This document shows positions 6,619 to 6,795 of a stretch of DNA of 6,795 bases, in pieces. How positions within the stretch are numbered: the stretch's first letter is position 1; the number at the start of each line of letters is the position of its first letter. This stretch comes from Chitinophagaceae bacterium UBA3961 (GTDB lineage: Bacteria; Bacteroidota; Bacteroidia; Chitinophagales; Chitinophagaceae): contig DGDD01000061.1 in the NCBI GenBank assembly GCA_002385265.1, positions 1 to 6,795 of the forward strand. Direction: 5' to 3'. The notes beneath the pieces are model-generated. The model had not been told where the DNA came from and did no database searches. It was given only the letters and a program-made list of their open reading frames with translations. The position numbers were made by a program, and so were the translations under genes.

Positions 6619-6795
6619 TTAGAATTGAATGTGCTTATGCCATTTGTTATTTTGCCTTGCAATAGCGCGAATATAACTACATGTTGCCATTGCCTTCAGG
6701 TCGTTCTCAATAATATATTCAAAGGTTTTTTCTACCAGTTCTTTTCCTATGCCTTGTCCTCTGAATTGTGCAGGAACCTCGCTATGCCATAAAAG
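6619..6795 (-). CDS. Small GNAT N-acetyltransferase, C-terminal part (YjdJ/CG-type)
   Basis: The frame is open at the right edge and ends at a TAA at 6619-6621, leaving the last 58 residues. They read LLWHSEVPAQFRGQGIGKEL, then an EYIIEND helix, ATCSYIRAIARQ and a basic end KWHKHIQF. The H(S/T)EVP...RG.GIG segment is the acetyl-CoA pyrophosphate-binding loop of the short GNAT proteins (Acetyltransf_CG, YjdJ-like), and CSYI followed by AIARQN fits their (C)P(F/Y)...Y conserved stretch. The substrate is unknown; full members are only about 90-100 residues, so roughly 30-40 residues lie beyond the window. It precedes selO by 14 bases, which suggests one transcript. Confidence 0.85.
   Translation of the reverse strand, partial: LLWHSEVPAQFRGQGIGKELVEKTFEYIIENDLKAMATCSYIRAIARQNNKWHKHIQF

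Noticed and set aside
1..6795. CRISPR array, transposon ends, tRNA or phage defence system
   Set aside because: No spaced direct repeats, inverted terminal repeats, cloverleaf sequences or nuclease/helicase genes were seen.

Overview
The window is AT-rich DNA read almost entirely on the minus strand. The sequence points to a member of the Bacteroidota. Genes are close-packed, A-rich stretches replace Shine-Dalgarno sites before the starts, and there is a short 'phosphoribosylpyrophosphate synthetase'-like family typical of that phylum. A lipoprotein signal is followed by an acidic, surface-export-like stretch, and YtxJ (bacilliredoxin) occurs next to thioredoxin. The genus cannot be named from this alone.

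Right end, in transcription order: the tail of a small GNAT acetyltransferase (6619-6795, cut by the window edge), then the protein AMPylase SelO (5051-6604) after a 14-base gap. A roughly 100-base intergenic region follows. After it comes a lipoprotein with a lactonase-like beta-propeller (3577-4949). It is broken as given: one base is missing in an A8 tract just after the lipobox, and there is an in-frame TGA near the middle.

Centre: a tightly packed run of stress genes follows. It encodes a small Gre-type elongation-factor-like protein (3098-3541), a Dps mini-ferritin with a complete ferroxidase site (2609-3088), thioredoxin (2278-2604) and the monothiol bacilliredoxin YtxJ (1938-2285). 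Gaps are 9 and 4 bases, then an 8-base overlap. Together they suggest a unit for iron and peroxide detoxification, thiol repair and adjustment of RNA polymerase under stress. SelO, whose relatives AMPylate redox proteins, lies just upstream but behind the broken lipoprotein.

Left end: the run continues without a break into less understood genes. These are a 276-residue protein of unknown function with a histidine-rich segment, joined to ytxJ by an ATGA overlap; a 185-residue protein with a PRPP-synthetase-like N-terminal domain and an unrecognised C-terminal extension, joined by TAAATG; a DUF2721 membrane protein; and the start of a second PRPP-synthetase-like gene that appears frameshifted and runs off the window.

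No tRNA, rRNA, CRISPR array, insertion sequence or integrase was seen. The three reading-frame lesions (two single-base losses and one stop) lie in two otherwise well-conserved genes, so sequencing error and real decay both have to be considered.
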